Assembly: GCF_001040705.1 (NCBI RefSeq)
Contig: NZ_CVQP01000006.1
Location: forward strand, 1 to 48,560
From: Rhodococcus sp. RD6.2
GTDB taxonomy: Bacteria; Actinomycetota; Actinomycetes; Mycobacteriales; Mycobacteriaceae
DNA length: 48,560 nucleotides
Direction of reading: 5' to 3'
Shown: piece after piece, positions 7,221 to 16,270 of the stretch
Numbering within the stretch: the stretch's first letter is position 1
Layout of the letters: each line of letters starts with the position of its first letter
Notes under the pieces: generated by a model
What the model was told of the DNA's origin: nothing
The model's database searches: none
Seen by the model: the letters and a program-made list of their open reading frames with translations, nothing else
Position numbers and translations under genes: made by a program

Positions 7221-7823
7221 CTACTGCGGGATCACCGACTCGGTGCACACCGTGAACCGGCGCTCGGGGTGTGTGAAGCCGCCCTCCGCGCAGTCGTCGA
7301 CGTCGGTGGCGCCCTCGATGATCTCGGTCGCCCGTTCGATCTGGCCCGCGGCCGGGTCGCTGCATTCGACGCGGAACGGCTCGTCGTCCCCGTGGTCGGG
7401 GATGCTCATGCAGCCGCCGATCACCCAGTCGATGTCCAGGCACAGGGCGCCCTGCTCGATGTCGTGGAAGGTCTCGTAGTACACCTGGTCGGCGTCCGAC
7501 GGGCACTCCGCGTTCTCCGTCGCCTTGCCGATGACCTTGTAGTTGGAGTCGGGGCCGCCGCACGCTGCGTGCTCGATCTCGGCTTCGTCGACGGTCCCGC
7601 CGAGCTTCACGCAGTCGCCGACGTCGGCCACGAAGTCGGTGCTGCCGCCGCCGTCGCCGACGTCCTGGCTGGCGATCACCGACGGCACGGCGACCGCCGT
7701 TCCCTCCACGGACTGCGACGAGCACGCCGCCGCGAACGCCACGAGGGCGACTCCCGCGACGATTCCCGCCGCCCGTCGCACTGCACTTCGACCTGTCTTC
7801 ACACGCTCACCGGTTTCGCCCAC
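7221..7823 (-). CDS. LppU-like lipoprotein
   Basis: A 200-residue exported lipoprotein. The hydrophobic segment GIVAGVALVAFAAAC (about residues 20-34) ends in a lipobox Cys. A Ser/Gly-rich linker and a cysteine-containing domain follow (GDCVKLGG, HAACGGPDSNYKVIGKA, PERRFTVC). The repeated Cys pattern and VGDCVKL resemble mycobacterial LppU-type proteins of unknown function. GTG 7823 is used; GTG 7802, seven codons in, would equally leave the signal intact. It lies 21 bp downstream of the TetR gene on the same strand. Confidence 0.75.
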   Translation of the reverse strand: MGETGERVKTGRSAVRRAAGIVAGVALVAFAAACSSQSVEGTAVAVPSVIASQDVGDGGGSTDFVADVGDCVKLGGTVDEAEIEHAACGGPDSNYKVIGKATENAECPSDADQVYYETFHDIEQGALCLDIDWVIGGCMSIPDHGDDEPFRVECSDPAAGQIERATEIIEGATDVDDCAEGGFTHPERRFTVCTESVIPQ

Positions 7824-7844
7824 TCGGCGATTGTGCCGGACTCG

Positions 7845-8438
7845 TCAGACAGAGTGCGGTCGGCGTTCCCCTTCGTAGCGGTGCAGCATGTCCTCGACCA
7901 TCGCGAAGGTCTCGTCGTGCCCACCGGTGACACCGAGGTGCGACTCCATGACCATGACCCGGGACAGGCTGGTCATCAGCACCGACACCAGCGCGGGAGT
8001 CAACTGTGGATCGGCGCCGTAGCGCGGCAGGATCTCCGACAGGGCCTCGACCTGCGCCGCCCGGAACCGTTCGGAATAGTCGGCGATCTCCTGGCGGATG
8101 CCCGGCCGATGGTTGGCCATCGCGATGAACTCCTGGGTCACCACGACCGCGTTCGGATCGGTACTGAAGTCCCACAGCGCCCACAGCGGCTGCTCCGACT
8201 TCATCAGCTGCGCTTGGTACTCCAGACCCTGCTCGGCGCGCCGCCGGAAGACTTCGAGGAGCAGTTCGTCCATCGTGCGGAAGTAGTAGTACACCAGTTG
8301 CGGTTTGAGGCCAGCCTGTTCGGCGACCCGACGCGAGCTGACCGCCGCGTAGCCCTCCGCGAGGAGGAGCTGTTCCGCCGCGTCGAGCAGTACCCCTCGA
8401 TTCTTCGCATCCGGCGCACCGATCCTGCGGGTCGTCAC
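7845..8438 (-). CDS. TetR-family transcriptional regulator
   Basis: A 197-residue regulator. The HTH (about residues 17-60) contains LLDAAEQLLLAEGYAAVSSR and LKPQLVYYYFRTMDEL. The C-terminal half includes PNAVVVTQEFIAMANHRPGI, a pattern I recall from many mycobacterial TetR proteins of unknown ligand. The start chosen is GTG 8438, preceded by GGAGGTGGGAAAGC. The frame is open to 8537, but that extension crosses the promoter-like region. Candidates for control are itself and the lipoprotein downstream. Confidence 0.85.
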   Translation of the reverse strand: MTTRRIGAPDAKNRGVLLDAAEQLLLAEGYAAVSSRRVAEQAGLKPQLVYYYFRTMDELLLEVFRRRAEQGLEYQAQLMKSEQPLWALWDFSTDPNAVVVTQEFIAMANHRPGIRQEIADYSERFRAAQVEALSEILPRYGADPQLTPALVSVLMTSLSRVMVMESHLGVTGGHDETFAMVEDMLHRYEGERRPHSV

Positions 8439-8502
8439 GCTTTCCCACCTCCGCCTCGACATCTCGCACTCATTCAGGGTTCCTGCGCAAAAATTCCCGC
8501 AG

Positions 8503-8532
8503 ATTCTAGCGTGGGCTGACCGACCGCTCAGC
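8503..8532 (-). promoter_or_regulatory. Promoter and operator-like repeat of the TetR gene
   Basis: On the minus strand TAGAAT (complement of 8503-8508) is a good -10 element. Just upstream lies an inverted repeat, GCTGA-CCGACCGC-TCAGC (8515-8532), which would overlap the -35 region. This arrangement suits autorepression. Confidence 0.45.
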
Positions 8533-8573
8533 GCCACGTCCGGAGCATCTGGGCCCGGGTATCCGTTTCGGAC

Positions 8574-8840
8574 TCACGGCAGGTCCACGAGGATCAGGTA
8601 CTGAATCGCGCGGATCCCGAGGACGGACTGCCCACCGACGGTCTCGAACGAGGCCACCGGGTGTCGCTGCAGGTAGCCGCGCATCCATCGGACTATCTCG
8701 GAGACCGAGGACCGTCTCGACTCCCCGGCAGAACCGGACACCCCCACCGCGTCCGGCCCCGCCCCGTCCGACCCCTCGCGCGCAGATGCGGCGACGACGT
8801 CGTCGCCGGTCACGTCCGTGCGGACCTTCACCTGTGCCAT
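8574..8840 (-). CDS. Small hypothetical protein (88 aa)
   Basis: An 88-residue frame with consistently G/C-rich third codon positions and a GGTGAGG ribosome site just before ATG 8840. It has an acidic, Ser/Gly-rich N-terminal half and then a more ordered half (VSEIVRWMRGYLQRHPVASF). I recognise no family, signal peptide or membrane segment. It precedes the TetR gene on the same strand, with 135 bp between. It may be spurious. Confidence 0.45.
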   Translation of the reverse strand: MAQVKVRTDVTGDDVVAASAREGSDGAGPDAVGVSGSAGESRRSSVSEIVRWMRGYLQRHPVASFETVGGQSVLGIRAIQYLILVDLP

Positions 8841-9164
8841 CGAGCCTCACCACCATCCCGCGTGTCGTCGGGGCCGATTTCCGCCGCGGCCGGGGCAGCC
8901 GATCGTGACCCGAAAGACCTTCCGGCCCGCTCCCCCAACCCACATGCTGACCGAGTGCTCAGCATGTGGGGCAAATGCGCATCACGGCCCTCGCAATGTG
9001 GTCAAGGACACACGCTGCGACGGTTCGCGACGGGGCGGCGAGCACCGCCGCGGAAAGCTCATGTGGACAATTGACCAACTGCGACAGTCGATCTCGCGGT
9101 CGGGAGAGGACGCGCCTACGGAAGCGGCGAGCGAAGCCCGGGGCATTGCCCGGGACGGGATCGA
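8841..9164. other. Gene-free stretch of 324 bp
   Basis: I see no credible gene here. Frames on both strands are short, Arg-rich and look like chance reading. The stretch contains one strong hairpin (8939-8970) and a smaller CCCGGG-flanked hairpin near 9140. Confidence 0.6.
8939..8970. terminator. Hairpin downstream of the amidohydrolase gene
   Basis: A perfect 12-bp stem, CCCACATGCTGA (8939-8950) with its complement at 8959-8970, and an 8-base loop. It lies about 195 bp past the stop of the minus-strand amidohydrolase and before the hypothetical gene. Confidence 0.55.
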
Positions 9165-10919
9165 TCAGCGGGCGGTGCGCTCCCCGGCATGCAGGAAGCG
9201 TCCGGTCCGCGTCACGCCGAGCACGTCGGCGGCCACGCCCGCACCGAAGACGTACTCGCCACCGACGAGGACAGCGGTGACGGCGTCGTCGTTGCGGTTC
9301 ACCATCCGCGACAGGTTGTCGTACGCGGGCATCGCGGACTCGGCGTAGGCGTCGAGGGTGTCGTCGAGGTGCGCCGGGTCGATCACGACGAGGTCCGCGC
9401 GGTCGCCCTCACGCAGGTGCCCGGCGTCGATGTCGTACCAGTCGGCGAGTTCACCCGTCAGCCGGTGCACGGCCTGCTCCAGCGTCACCGACGGACGACC
9501 CGCCCGCTCGGAATCGCGGACACGGCGCAGGAACCGCAGGCCGAAGTTGTAGAACGCCATGTTCCGCAGGTGCGCGCCCGCGTCCGAGAACCCCAGTTGC
9601 ACACCGGGAGTCCGCGCGAGCATGTCCAGGATCTCGGGACGATGACCCGAGATGGTGGTGCGCCAGCGCAGTTTCGTTCCGTACTCGACGACGAGGTCGA
9701 GGAACGCGTCGACGGGATGGACCCCGCCGCGTTCGACGCCGACCTGACCGAACGTCTTTCCGATCACCGACCCATCGGGGCAGGCGACGATGTCCGCGTC
9801 GAAGAAGTCGCGGTGCCACACCTTGACCCCGAACCTCTTGTCGTAGTCCTTGCGGAACCAGCGCCGATACTCCTCGTCCCGCAGCAGGGCATTGCGCTCG
9901 ATCTCGTCCGACAGGTGCAATGCCGCAGCCACGGAACCGAACTCCTCGAACACCACGAGGTCGATGCCGTCGGCGTACACCTCGAACGGCACCGGCAGGT
10001 GCTGCCACCGCAGATCGCCGCGGAGCCGCTTCACGATCGCGGCGATCGGTCCGAGAATCCGGATGGTGTACGGGTTGGACTTGATGTCGGCGGCCGACAG
10101 CAGGCTCGTCTTGAGCTTCGTCCGCCCGAGACCCGTGCTGCCGAGGATGAGACTCGCGAGGCTGAACGGACTCGTCAGGTCGGGCCCGGCCTGCAGTGCC
10201 CGACCCCGGCGACGCAGGATCGTGTTGAGCCGTCGCCGTTCCCGCGACTTCGCGTAGGTGGACGGGAGCGTGCGCGACCGGCAGGTGACGCCGTCGAGCT
10301 TGTCGAACAGCAACTGCTGCGTCGACATCCCCACGAACCCGGCATCCAGCGCCTCGGTGAGCATGGCCTCCATGTTCGCGAGTTCGAAATCGCTGGGGCG
10401 CACATCCTTCCGAGTAGCACGGTTGAGACCCATCTGCGCGGCGCGCATGTCGGAATGACCGAGAAACGCCGCGACGTTCGGACCGAGGGGCAGAGCCTCG
10501 AGCGCGTCGACGTAGTCCCGCGCCGACATCCACGTCTTCGCTTCCTCCAGGGCGCCGACGACGTGACGCCGCGGGATCGCCTCCACTCGAGCGAACAGGT
10601 CCCCCGCATCCGACGGGGAGGCATGCACGGTCGATAGCGAACAGGACCCGAGGAACACCGACGTGACGCCGTGCCGCACCGACTCCGACAGCGAGGGCGA
10701 CTCCAGGATCTCGACGTCGTAGTGGGTGTGGATGTCGATCAGGCCGGGCAGCACCCACTTGCCGGACGCATCGATCACCCGGGGGCAGCCACCCTCGTCG
10801 AGCGGCTGCGCGGACACGACGGCGACCTTTCCGTCACGGATGCCGAGGTGCCTGGTCGCGGAGGGCGCGCCGGTGCCGTCGAACCATCGGCCGCTCCTGA
10901 CGATGACGTCGTAGCTCAT
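9165..10919 (-). CDS. Amidohydrolase, N-acyl-D-amino-acid deacylase family
   Basis: A 584-residue metal-dependent hydrolase of the D-aminoacylase branch. The N-terminal MSYDVIVRSGRWFDGTG strand is followed by the metal motif LPGLIDIHTHYD (about residue 60), GVTSVFLGSCSLS, FLGHSDMRAA and a late SDAGAHLRNM, the last metal-ligand region. The family hydrolyses N-acyl-D-amino acids, hydantoin-like or other amides. ATG 10919 is preceded by GGAG, and the upstream open frame carries no family signal. No operon partner is evident; the substrate is unknown. Confidence 0.85.
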   Translation of the reverse strand: MSYDVIVRSGRWFDGTGAPSATRHLGIRDGKVAVVSAQPLDEGGCPRVIDASGKWVLPGLIDIHTHYDVEILESPSLSESVRHGVTSVFLGSCSLSTVHASPSDAGDLFARVEAIPRRHVVGALEEAKTWMSARDYVDALEALPLGPNVAAFLGHSDMRAAQMGLNRATRKDVRPSDFELANMEAMLTEALDAGFVGMSTQQLLFDKLDGVTCRSRTLPSTYAKSRERRRLNTILRRRGRALQAGPDLTSPFSLASLILGSTGLGRTKLKTSLLSAADIKSNPYTIRILGPIAAIVKRLRGDLRWQHLPVPFEVYADGIDLVVFEEFGSVAAALHLSDEIERNALLRDEEYRRWFRKDYDKRFGVKVWHRDFFDADIVACPDGSVIGKTFGQVGVERGGVHPVDAFLDLVVEYGTKLRWRTTISGHRPEILDMLARTPGVQLGFSDAGAHLRNMAFYNFGLRFLRRVRDSERAGRPSVTLEQAVHRLTGELADWYDIDAGHLREGDRADLVVIDPAHLDDTLDAYAESAMPAYDNLSRMVNRNDDAVTAVLVGGEYVFGAGVAADVLGVTRTGRFLHAGERTAR

Positions 10920-11121
10920 ATCCACCGCTCCGTTCGAGGCCGGGCACTCGGCTGTCACACGGATTATCGACCCGGCGCCGGACCCGGTCGGCACTTTCAC
11001 CGGATTCGGGCCCAGCCGCACCGTCGGGTGACAACCGTGCACGCACAGTCAAGGCACGGGGCCCGCCCGTGGCTATGCTCCGCCCCAGCAGGCTTGACGC
11101 CCCGGCGACAGGAGACCGATC

Positions 11122-11958
11122 GTGCCCACCATCACGACCACTGACGGAGTCGACCTCTTCTACAAGGACTGGGGCAGCGGCCAGCCCATCGTCTTCAGCC
11201 ACGGCTGGCCACTGTCAGCCGACGACTGGGACACCCAGATGCTGCTCTTCCTGCAGCGGGGCTACCGGGTGATCGCCCACGACCGCCGCGGCCACGGTAG
11301 GTCCACACAGGTCGCCGACGGTCACGACATGGACCACTACGCCGACGACCTCGCCGCGCTGGTGGACCATCTCGATCTCTCGGACGCCGTCCATGTCGGC
11401 CACTCCACCGGAGGCGGCGAAGTGGTGCGCTACCTGGCCCGCCACGGCGAGGACCGGGCGGCCAAGGCCGTGCTCATCGCCGCTGTCCCGCCGTTGATGG
11501 TGAGAACGAAAACGAATCCCGAAGGCCTGCCCAAGGAGGTGTTCGACGATCTGCAGGCACAACTGGCGGCGAGCCGTTCCGACTTCTACCGCGCCCTGCC
11601 GTCGGGACCCTTCTACGGCTACAACCGGCCGGGAGCGAAGCCCTCGGAGGCCGTCATCGACAACTGGTGGCGTCAGGGCATGATGGGCGGAGCGAAAGCT
11701 CACTACGACGGGATCGTCGCCTTCTCCCAGACCGATTTCACCGAGGACCTCACGAAGATCACCGTGCCGGTACTGGTGATGCACAGTGAGGACGATCAGA
11801 TCGTTCCCTACGTGGCCTCCGGCCCGAAGTCCGCGGAACTCCTGAAGAACGGAACCCTCAAGACGTACAAGGACTTTCCGCACGGCATGCCCACCACGCA
11901 TGCCGACACGATCAACGCCGATCTCCTGACCTTTCTGCAGACCGGCACCGTCGGCTGA
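11122..11958 (+). CDS. Alpha/beta hydrolase, non-haem chloroperoxidase-like
   Basis: A 278-residue serine hydrolase. The oxyanion segment [13 protein letters not shown] (residue 26 on), the HDRRGHGRS loop, the nucleophile elbow GHSTGGG with Ser95, the acid at Asp225 (HSEDDQIVP) and His254 (FPHGM) form the triad. Proteins of this type are esterases with a side perhydrolase or haloperoxidase activity. The GTG start at 11122 follows CAGGAGA. It converges with the MFS gene across only 14 bp. Confidence 0.88.
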   Translation: MPTITTTDGVDLFYKDWGSGQPIVFSHGWPLSADDWDTQMLLFLQRGYRVIAHDRRGHGRSTQVADGHDMDHYADDLAALVDHLDLSDAVHVGHSTGGGEVVRYLARHGEDRAAKAVLIAAVPPLMVRTKTNPEGLPKEVFDDLQAQLAASRSDFYRALPSGPFYGYNRPGAKPSEAVIDNWWRQGMMGGAKAHYDGIVAFSQTDFTEDLTKITVPVLVMHSEDDQIVPYVASGPKSAELLKNGTLKTYKDFPHGMPTTHADTINADLLTFLQTGTVG

Positions 11959-11972
11959 CGGTCGGCGTCCCG

Positions 11973-13214
11973 TCAGTCGCGGGAGCCGAACCTGCGCAGC
12001 AGCGCGGCCGTCGTCGCGAGGATGACGATGACGACGCCGTACCCGTACGCGGTCGTCGCCAACCCGAGGTGCGGGACGAGCAGTCCGGCAACCACCGCGG
12101 GAACTCCGAACGCGACGTAGCTGACGACGAACACCGCGGCGAACACCTCGGCCCGGTCGTCGGGCCGGGTCAGCGGCGTGATCGAGCGCAGCACCCCGAA
12201 GAACGCCGTACCGAAGCCAGCCCCGGCGACGATCACGGCGAGGTAGTACGCGGGCAGTGAACCGACCGCGAGAGCGACCAGTGTGGCCGCAGTTCCGACC
12301 GCGAGCGCGATCGTCCCGAACAGGGTGATGACGCGCGGAGTGCGGTTGCGGATCAGGTAGGCGGCGGGCGCGCCGGTGCCCGCGAGAAGCGTCACGACGA
12401 GTCCCTGCGACAGATGCGACGTGCCGTGGAGTTCCGAGGCGACGATCGCCGGTCCGAGCGAGAGGTACAGGCCGCCGGTGGCCCAGCCCGCGAAGACGGC
12501 GGGCGCGCTGCGCACGAACACCGTCCGCACGTCCCGCGGCAGCGCGACCCGCGGCCGCAGCGACGCGAGCAGTCCTCCGTGGCGCGGGGCCGTCTCCGGC
12601 ACGGTCCACACTGCCGCCGCCAGCACGAGGTAGAGGACCGTCAGCGTGCCGAAGACCGCCCCGGCGGCGGCGTGACCGGACCGGTCGAGGACGATCCCCG
12701 ACACGAGCGCGCCGACCGCGAGTCCGACCATCGGCGTCACGGCGTTCCACACTGCGGCGGATCCGGGCCGGTCGCGGGGTTCGAGGTCGACGACGGCCGC
12801 CGACAGCGCGGACAGCAGCAGCCCGCTCGCGACGCCCTGCAGCACGCGGGCGGCCACGAAACCGGTGACGGCGTCGGCGTGCCAGAACAGGACGACGCTG
12901 AGCGCGAGAATCACGAAGCCGACGGAGATCGCGGGGCGCCTGCCGACGTGGTCGGAGACCGATCCGACCACGAGGAGGGTGGCGAGCAGGGCGATCGCGT
13001 AGACGGCGAAGACCACGGTCGTGGTGACAGGCGTGAATCCGAGTTCCGCCTGGATGACGGGATAGAACGGGGACGGCGCGCTCGCCCCGGCCATCATCGC
13101 GGTGGCCGCGAACAGGACCAGTCGGAATCCGCGTGCACCGGGACGTCCGAGGTCGCGAGGGGCCGTGACGGTGGGCGGCGCGTCGACCAAACGGTTCGAC
13201 TTGATTGGAACCAT
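11973..13214 (-). CDS. MFS transporter (probable exporter)
   Basis: A 413-residue protein with about 12 hydrophobic segments. The loop-2/3 signature GSVSDHVGRRPA lies near residue 85, and LQGVASGLLLSALSAAVVDL in TM4/5 resembles drug-proton antiporters. It is a probable proton-driven efflux pump of the inner membrane. It diverges from an ArsR/Old Yellow Enzyme operon. Its ATG 13214 overlaps one of two GGTTC-N10-GAACC palindromes, so the ArsR protein probably controls it. The substrate is unknown. Confidence 0.86.
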   Translation of the reverse strand: MVPIKSNRLVDAPPTVTAPRDLGRPGARGFRLVLFAATAMMAGASAPSPFYPVIQAELGFTPVTTTVVFAVYAIALLATLLVVGSVSDHVGRRPAISVGFVILALSVVLFWHADAVTGFVAARVLQGVASGLLLSALSAAVVDLEPRDRPGSAAVWNAVTPMVGLAVGALVSGIVLDRSGHAAAGAVFGTLTVLYLVLAAAVWTVPETAPRHGGLLASLRPRVALPRDVRTVFVRSAPAVFAGWATGGLYLSLGPAIVASELHGTSHLSQGLVVTLLAGTGAPAAYLIRNRTPRVITLFGTIALAVGTAATLVALAVGSLPAYYLAVIVAGAGFGTAFFGVLRSITPLTRPDDRAEVFAAVFVVSYVAFGVPAVVAGLLVPHLGLATTAYGYGVVIVILATTAALLRRFGSRD

Positions 13215-13262
13215 TAGCTCAAGTTACGGTATGGGCCGTGAAGGTTCAACTATTCTCGAACC
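13193..13262. promoter_or_regulatory. Twin GGTTC-N10-GAACC palindromes at the MFS/ArsR divergent start sites
   Basis: The identical pattern GGTTC-N10-GAACC occurs at 13193-13212 and at 13243-13262, 50 bp apart. The first overlaps the MFS start codon and the second ends at the base before the ArsR ATG. I infer these are the ArsR-family regulator's operators. Confidence 0.6.
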
Positions 13263-13586
13263 ATGCCTGAGATTTCCAAGCTGCCTCACCCCGACCGCGA
13301 GGACATCGAACTCACGGCCGTCCTGTTCGCGCTCAGTGACGACGCCCGACTCGCACTGGTTCGCGAACTGGCGGCAGGCCCGCAGGACATGGTCGACTGC
13401 GCCGCCCTCGGCACCGACCTGCCGAAATCCACGAAGTCGCACCAGGTGAAGGTGCTCCGAGAAGCCGGAGTCGTCGACAGCGAACTACGCGGACGCAACC
13501 GCAGGCTCGCCCTGCGCCGCGCCGACCTCGATGCCCGCTTCCCCGGACTGCTCGACGCCGTTCTCACCGCGAACGACCGACCCTGA
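13263..13586 (+). CDS. ArsR-family winged-helix regulator
   Basis: A 107-residue helix-turn-helix protein. ALSDDARLALVRELAAG (about residues 22-40) and LPKSTKSHQVKVLREAGVVDS (about 58-78) are the typical wHTH segments, followed by a basic wing (RGRNRRLALRR). No cysteine pair characteristic of metal-sensing members is seen in the HTH, so it is more likely a sensor of an organic or redox signal. It begins an operon with the Old Yellow Enzyme homologue 34 bp downstream and diverges from the MFS exporter. Confidence 0.85.
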   Translation: MPEISKLPHPDREDIELTAVLFALSDDARLALVRELAAGPQDMVDCAALGTDLPKSTKSHQVKVLREAGVVDSELRGRNRRLALRRADLDARFPGLLDAVLTANDRP

Positions 13587-13620
13587 CCCACCGCCCGACC
13601 CCGACGCACACGGAGATCAC

Positions 13621-14772
13621 ATGACCGACCTGCGCAACGAGACCACCGGCAGCACCCCGGCGAGCACCCTGCTCGACGGCACCGACATCGCGCCGCTGCT
13701 CGCCCCCGCCACGGTGGGCGGCCTCGAGCTGTCCAACCGCTTCGTGATGGCCCCGATGACGCGGAAGTTCTCGCCCGCCAACACCCCCGACGACGCCGTC
13801 GCCGAGTACTACGCGCGGCGCGCTTCCTCGCTCGGCCTGATCGTCACCGAGGGCACCTACGTCGACGAGTTCTCCGCGGGCGCCAGCGGCAAGGTCCCCG
13901 TCTTCTACGGCGAGGACGCACTCGCCGGCTGGCGGCGGGTCGTCGAGGCGGTGCACGCGGAGGGCGGTCGGATCGTCCCGCAGCTGTGGCACCTCGGCGT
14001 CACCCGGATCGCGGGCGCGGGTCCCAACCACGACGCACCGGTGATCAGCCCGTCCGGGATCGGACTCGGGGGTGAGCCGGCCGGTGAGACCGCGACCGAC
14101 TCCACCATCGAGGGCATCATCGACGCGTTCGCGCGCGCCGCGGTGGACGCGAAGGAGATCGGCTTCGACGGCATCGAGCTGCACGGCGCGCACGGCTACC
14201 TGCTCGACCAGTTCACCTGGGCTCGCACGAACCGGCGCACCGACTCCTACGGCGGGTCGATCGCGAACCGGATGCGCCTCGGCGCGGAGATCGTCACCGA
14301 GATCCGGCGGCGTGTCGGTGCGGACTTCCCGATCCTGTACCGGTTCTCGCAGTGGAAGGGCGGCCACTACGACGCCCGCATCGCGGAGAACCCGGGCGAA
14401 CTCGAGCAGACCCTCACCCCGCTCGTCGAGGCAGGCGTGTCGGTGTTGCACGTCTCGACGCGCCGCTACTGGCTACCCGAATTCGACGACTCCGACCGCA
14501 CCCTCGCCGGATGGACGAAGCACCTGACAGGGCTGCCGGTCATCGCACTCGGGTCGGTCGGCGTCGCGGCTCCGTTCCTCGGGGACGCCGCCGAGGGCCA
14601 GGCGTCGCTGTCACTCGCGCCGCTGCTGGACCTGTACGAGCGAGGCGAGTTCGACCTCGTCGGCCTCGGCCGCGCCGTCCTCGCCGACCCGTACTGGGTG
14701 AAGAAGGTCGCCGCAGGCGATCTCGACGGAATCCGTCCGTACAGCAAGGAACTCGAGTCGGTCCTGTTCTGA
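13621..14772 (+). CDS. Old Yellow Enzyme-family NADH:flavin oxidoreductase
   Basis: A 383-residue FMN-dependent ene-reductase-type protein. It has the phosphate-binding N-terminus (LELSNRFVMAPMTR), QLWHLGV, and ELHGAHGYLLDQF, which contains the substrate-binding His residues. RTDSYGGSIANRMR and a C-terminal GLGRAVLADPYWVKK follow. Such enzymes reduce activated C=C or nitro groups in electrophilic compounds. ATG 13621 with GGAGA is the start; the open frame before it overlaps the ArsR gene. With ArsR and the efflux pump it suggests a detoxification response. Confidence 0.9.
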   Translation: MTDLRNETTGSTPASTLLDGTDIAPLLAPATVGGLELSNRFVMAPMTRKFSPANTPDDAVAEYYARRASSLGLIVTEGTYVDEFSAGASGKVPVFYGEDALAGWRRVVEAVHAEGGRIVPQLWHLGVTRIAGAGPNHDAPVISPSGIGLGGEPAGETATDSTIEGIIDAFARAAVDAKEIGFDGIELHGAHGYLLDQFTWARTNRRTDSYGGSIANRMRLGAEIVTEIRRRVGADFPILYRFSQWKGGHYDARIAENPGELEQTLTPLVEAGVSVLHVSTRRYWLPEFDDSDRTLAGWTKHLTGLPVIALGSVGVAAPFLGDAAEGQASLSLAPLLDLYERGEFDLVGLGRAVLADPYWVKKVAAGDLDGIRPYSKELESVLF

Positions 14773-14778
14773 CACGAC

Positions 14779-14828
14779 TCCGCTTCGCACACAGCGCCTC
14801 CGACGAGAAGCGCTGTGTGCGAAGCGGA
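14779..14828. terminator. Terminator after the Old Yellow Enzyme gene
   Basis: A perfect 19-bp stem (14779-14797 with 14810-14828) and a 12-base loop lie between convergent genes, 7 bp after the oxidoreductase stop codon. Confidence 0.75.
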
Positions 14829-14864
14829 ATGGATCTGCCTGGTTTCTCGATTCCCGACCTGGCG

Positions 14865-15398
14865 TCAGGGTACGACGACGTCGGTGGACATGGGGATGCT
14901 CGGCGTGTCGGTCCGGACGGTGAGCCGCACACGCCCCTGGCCCGTCTCCACCGGCACGATCTCCGGACTGACACTCGTCTTGTGCGCCGGGATGTGCCGA
15001 GTCACCGAGCCGCTTCGCCCGGTGTCGAAGTTCTGCCAGTCGACGATCGCGGTCGCGTCGCATGCCCCGACCGTCGATCCCCACTCGCCGAGCGGTGAGT
15101 AGCCCTGCGAGATGCGAAGTTCGACGGAATGCACAGCACCCGCAGGGGTCGACCACCCGCCCAGCGGTCCGTCGAACGCGGTCCCGGACGCCATCAGAAT
15201 ACCGGGGCAGATACCGTTCCCCAGCGTCAGAACCGGAGCTATCGAGACGGGCGTCATCACGCATGCGCGCGGTCCCGTGTTCGACCATCCGAGTGTGCAC
15301 GGATCCGCGGCGCTCGCCACACCCGGTGCCGTCACGGACAACGCCGCCCCCAACAATCCGGCAGCTGCAACCGATGCGATTCGATGTGAAATTTTCAT
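14865..15398 (-). CDS. Secreted protein of unknown function
   Basis: A 177-residue protein. The Sec signal peptide (MKISHRIASVAAAGLLGAAL, then PGVASA before ADPCTLG) predicts cleavage near residue 34. The mature part has four cysteines (DPCTLG, RACVMT, GICPG, GACDAT), probably two disulfides, and a beta-rich composition. ATG 15398 places the signal correctly; the frame runs to 15488 without a signal-like start. I recognise no family. It stands alone, divergent from the IclR gene. Confidence 0.7.
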   Translation of the reverse strand: MKISHRIASVAAAGLLGAALSVTAPGVASAADPCTLGWSNTGPRACVMTPVSIAPVLTLGNGICPGILMASGTAFDGPLGGWSTPAGAVHSVELRISQGYSPLGEWGSTVGACDATAIVDWQNFDTGRSGSVTRHIPAHKTSVSPEIVPVETGQGRVRLTVRTDTPSIPMSTDVVVP

Positions 15399-15490
15399 GA
15401 CCCCGAGAATGACACAGGTTCCACCTTCGGGAAGTCGTGCACTTTCGGACGGCGCGTCGCGGAGGTGACAGCACTGCGTAGTCTGCATCC

Positions 15491-16246
15491 ATGAACACCG
15501 TGCTCGGCAAGGCGATGGTGGTCCTGTCCGCCTTCACCGCCGACGACCACGGCGTCGGGTTCGCGGAACTGCAGCGCAGGACCGGTCTGCCGAAGGCGAC
15601 ACTGCACCGCCTGCTCACCGAACTGGTCGCGGTACGACTGCTCGACCGCGACGACTCCAGATACCGCCTGGGCAGGCAACTGTTCGAGCTGGGGATGCGC
15701 GCCTCCGTCGAGCGCGGTCTGATCGAGGTCGCGACGCCCTTCATGGAGGACCTCTACGAACGCACCCACGAGACGGTGCACCTGGGCGTCCTCGAGGACG
15801 CGGAGGTCGTGTACGTCGCGAAGATCGGCGGGCACCGGCAGGCGAGCTCGCCGTCGCGAATCGGCGGCCGAATGCCGTTGCACTGCACGGCGATCGGTAA
15901 GGCACTGCTGGCGCACGCACGCGACGAGCTTCGTTCCGAGGTCCTGTCCGGGCCCCTCCCGCGCCGTACACCGCGCACCATCACCGCGCCCGGAATGCTC
16001 GCCAAGCAACTCGACACCATCGTCGAGGCCGGCGTGTCGTTCGAGTTCGAGGAAGCGGCCGTCGGGATCGTGTGCGTCGCGGCGCCGGTGCTCGACGCAT
16101 CCGACCGTCCCATCGCCGCAGTCAGTGCGACCGGGCCCATCACTCGATTCCGTCCTCAGGCCCATGCCACCCAGGTGCGGGCGGCGGCGGCCGGGATCTC
16201 CGCGACCCTCGCGCGCCGACCCCGAACCGAATCGCACACGCCCTGA
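15491..16246 (+). CDS. IclR-family transcriptional regulator
   Basis: A 251-residue regulator. The N-terminal winged HTH (about residues 5-62) carries GVGFAELQRRTGLPKATLHR and LLTELVAVRLLDRDD. The effector domain contains PLHCTAIGKALLAH, the family's characteristic dimer/ligand segment, and VCVAAPVLD. It is followed 150 bp later by a three-gene lower meta-cleavage operon. IclR proteins commonly govern aromatic catabolism, so it probably controls that operon. A 17-bp palindrome lies between. Confidence 0.88.
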   Translation: MNTVLGKAMVVLSAFTADDHGVGFAELQRRTGLPKATLHRLLTELVAVRLLDRDDSRYRLGRQLFELGMRASVERGLIEVATPFMEDLYERTHETVHLGVLEDAEVVYVAKIGGHRQASSPSRIGGRMPLHCTAIGKALLAHARDELRSEVLSGPLPRRTPRTITAPGMLAKQLDTIVEAGVSFEFEEAAVGIVCVAAPVLDASDRPIAAVSATGPITRFRPQAHATQVRAAAAGISATLARRPRTESHTP

Positions 16247-16270
16247 ACCGGTAGCGTCCTGACCTGCAAA

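Noticed and set aside
9451-10758. Second long minus-strand frame inside the amidohydrolase gene
   Set aside because: It is a shadow in another frame of the 9165-10919 gene and encodes only Arg/Gly-rich sequence.
14779-14828. Long inverted repeat considered as an insertion-sequence end
   Set aside because: No transposase or target duplication is near. Position after a stop codon between convergent genes fits a terminator.
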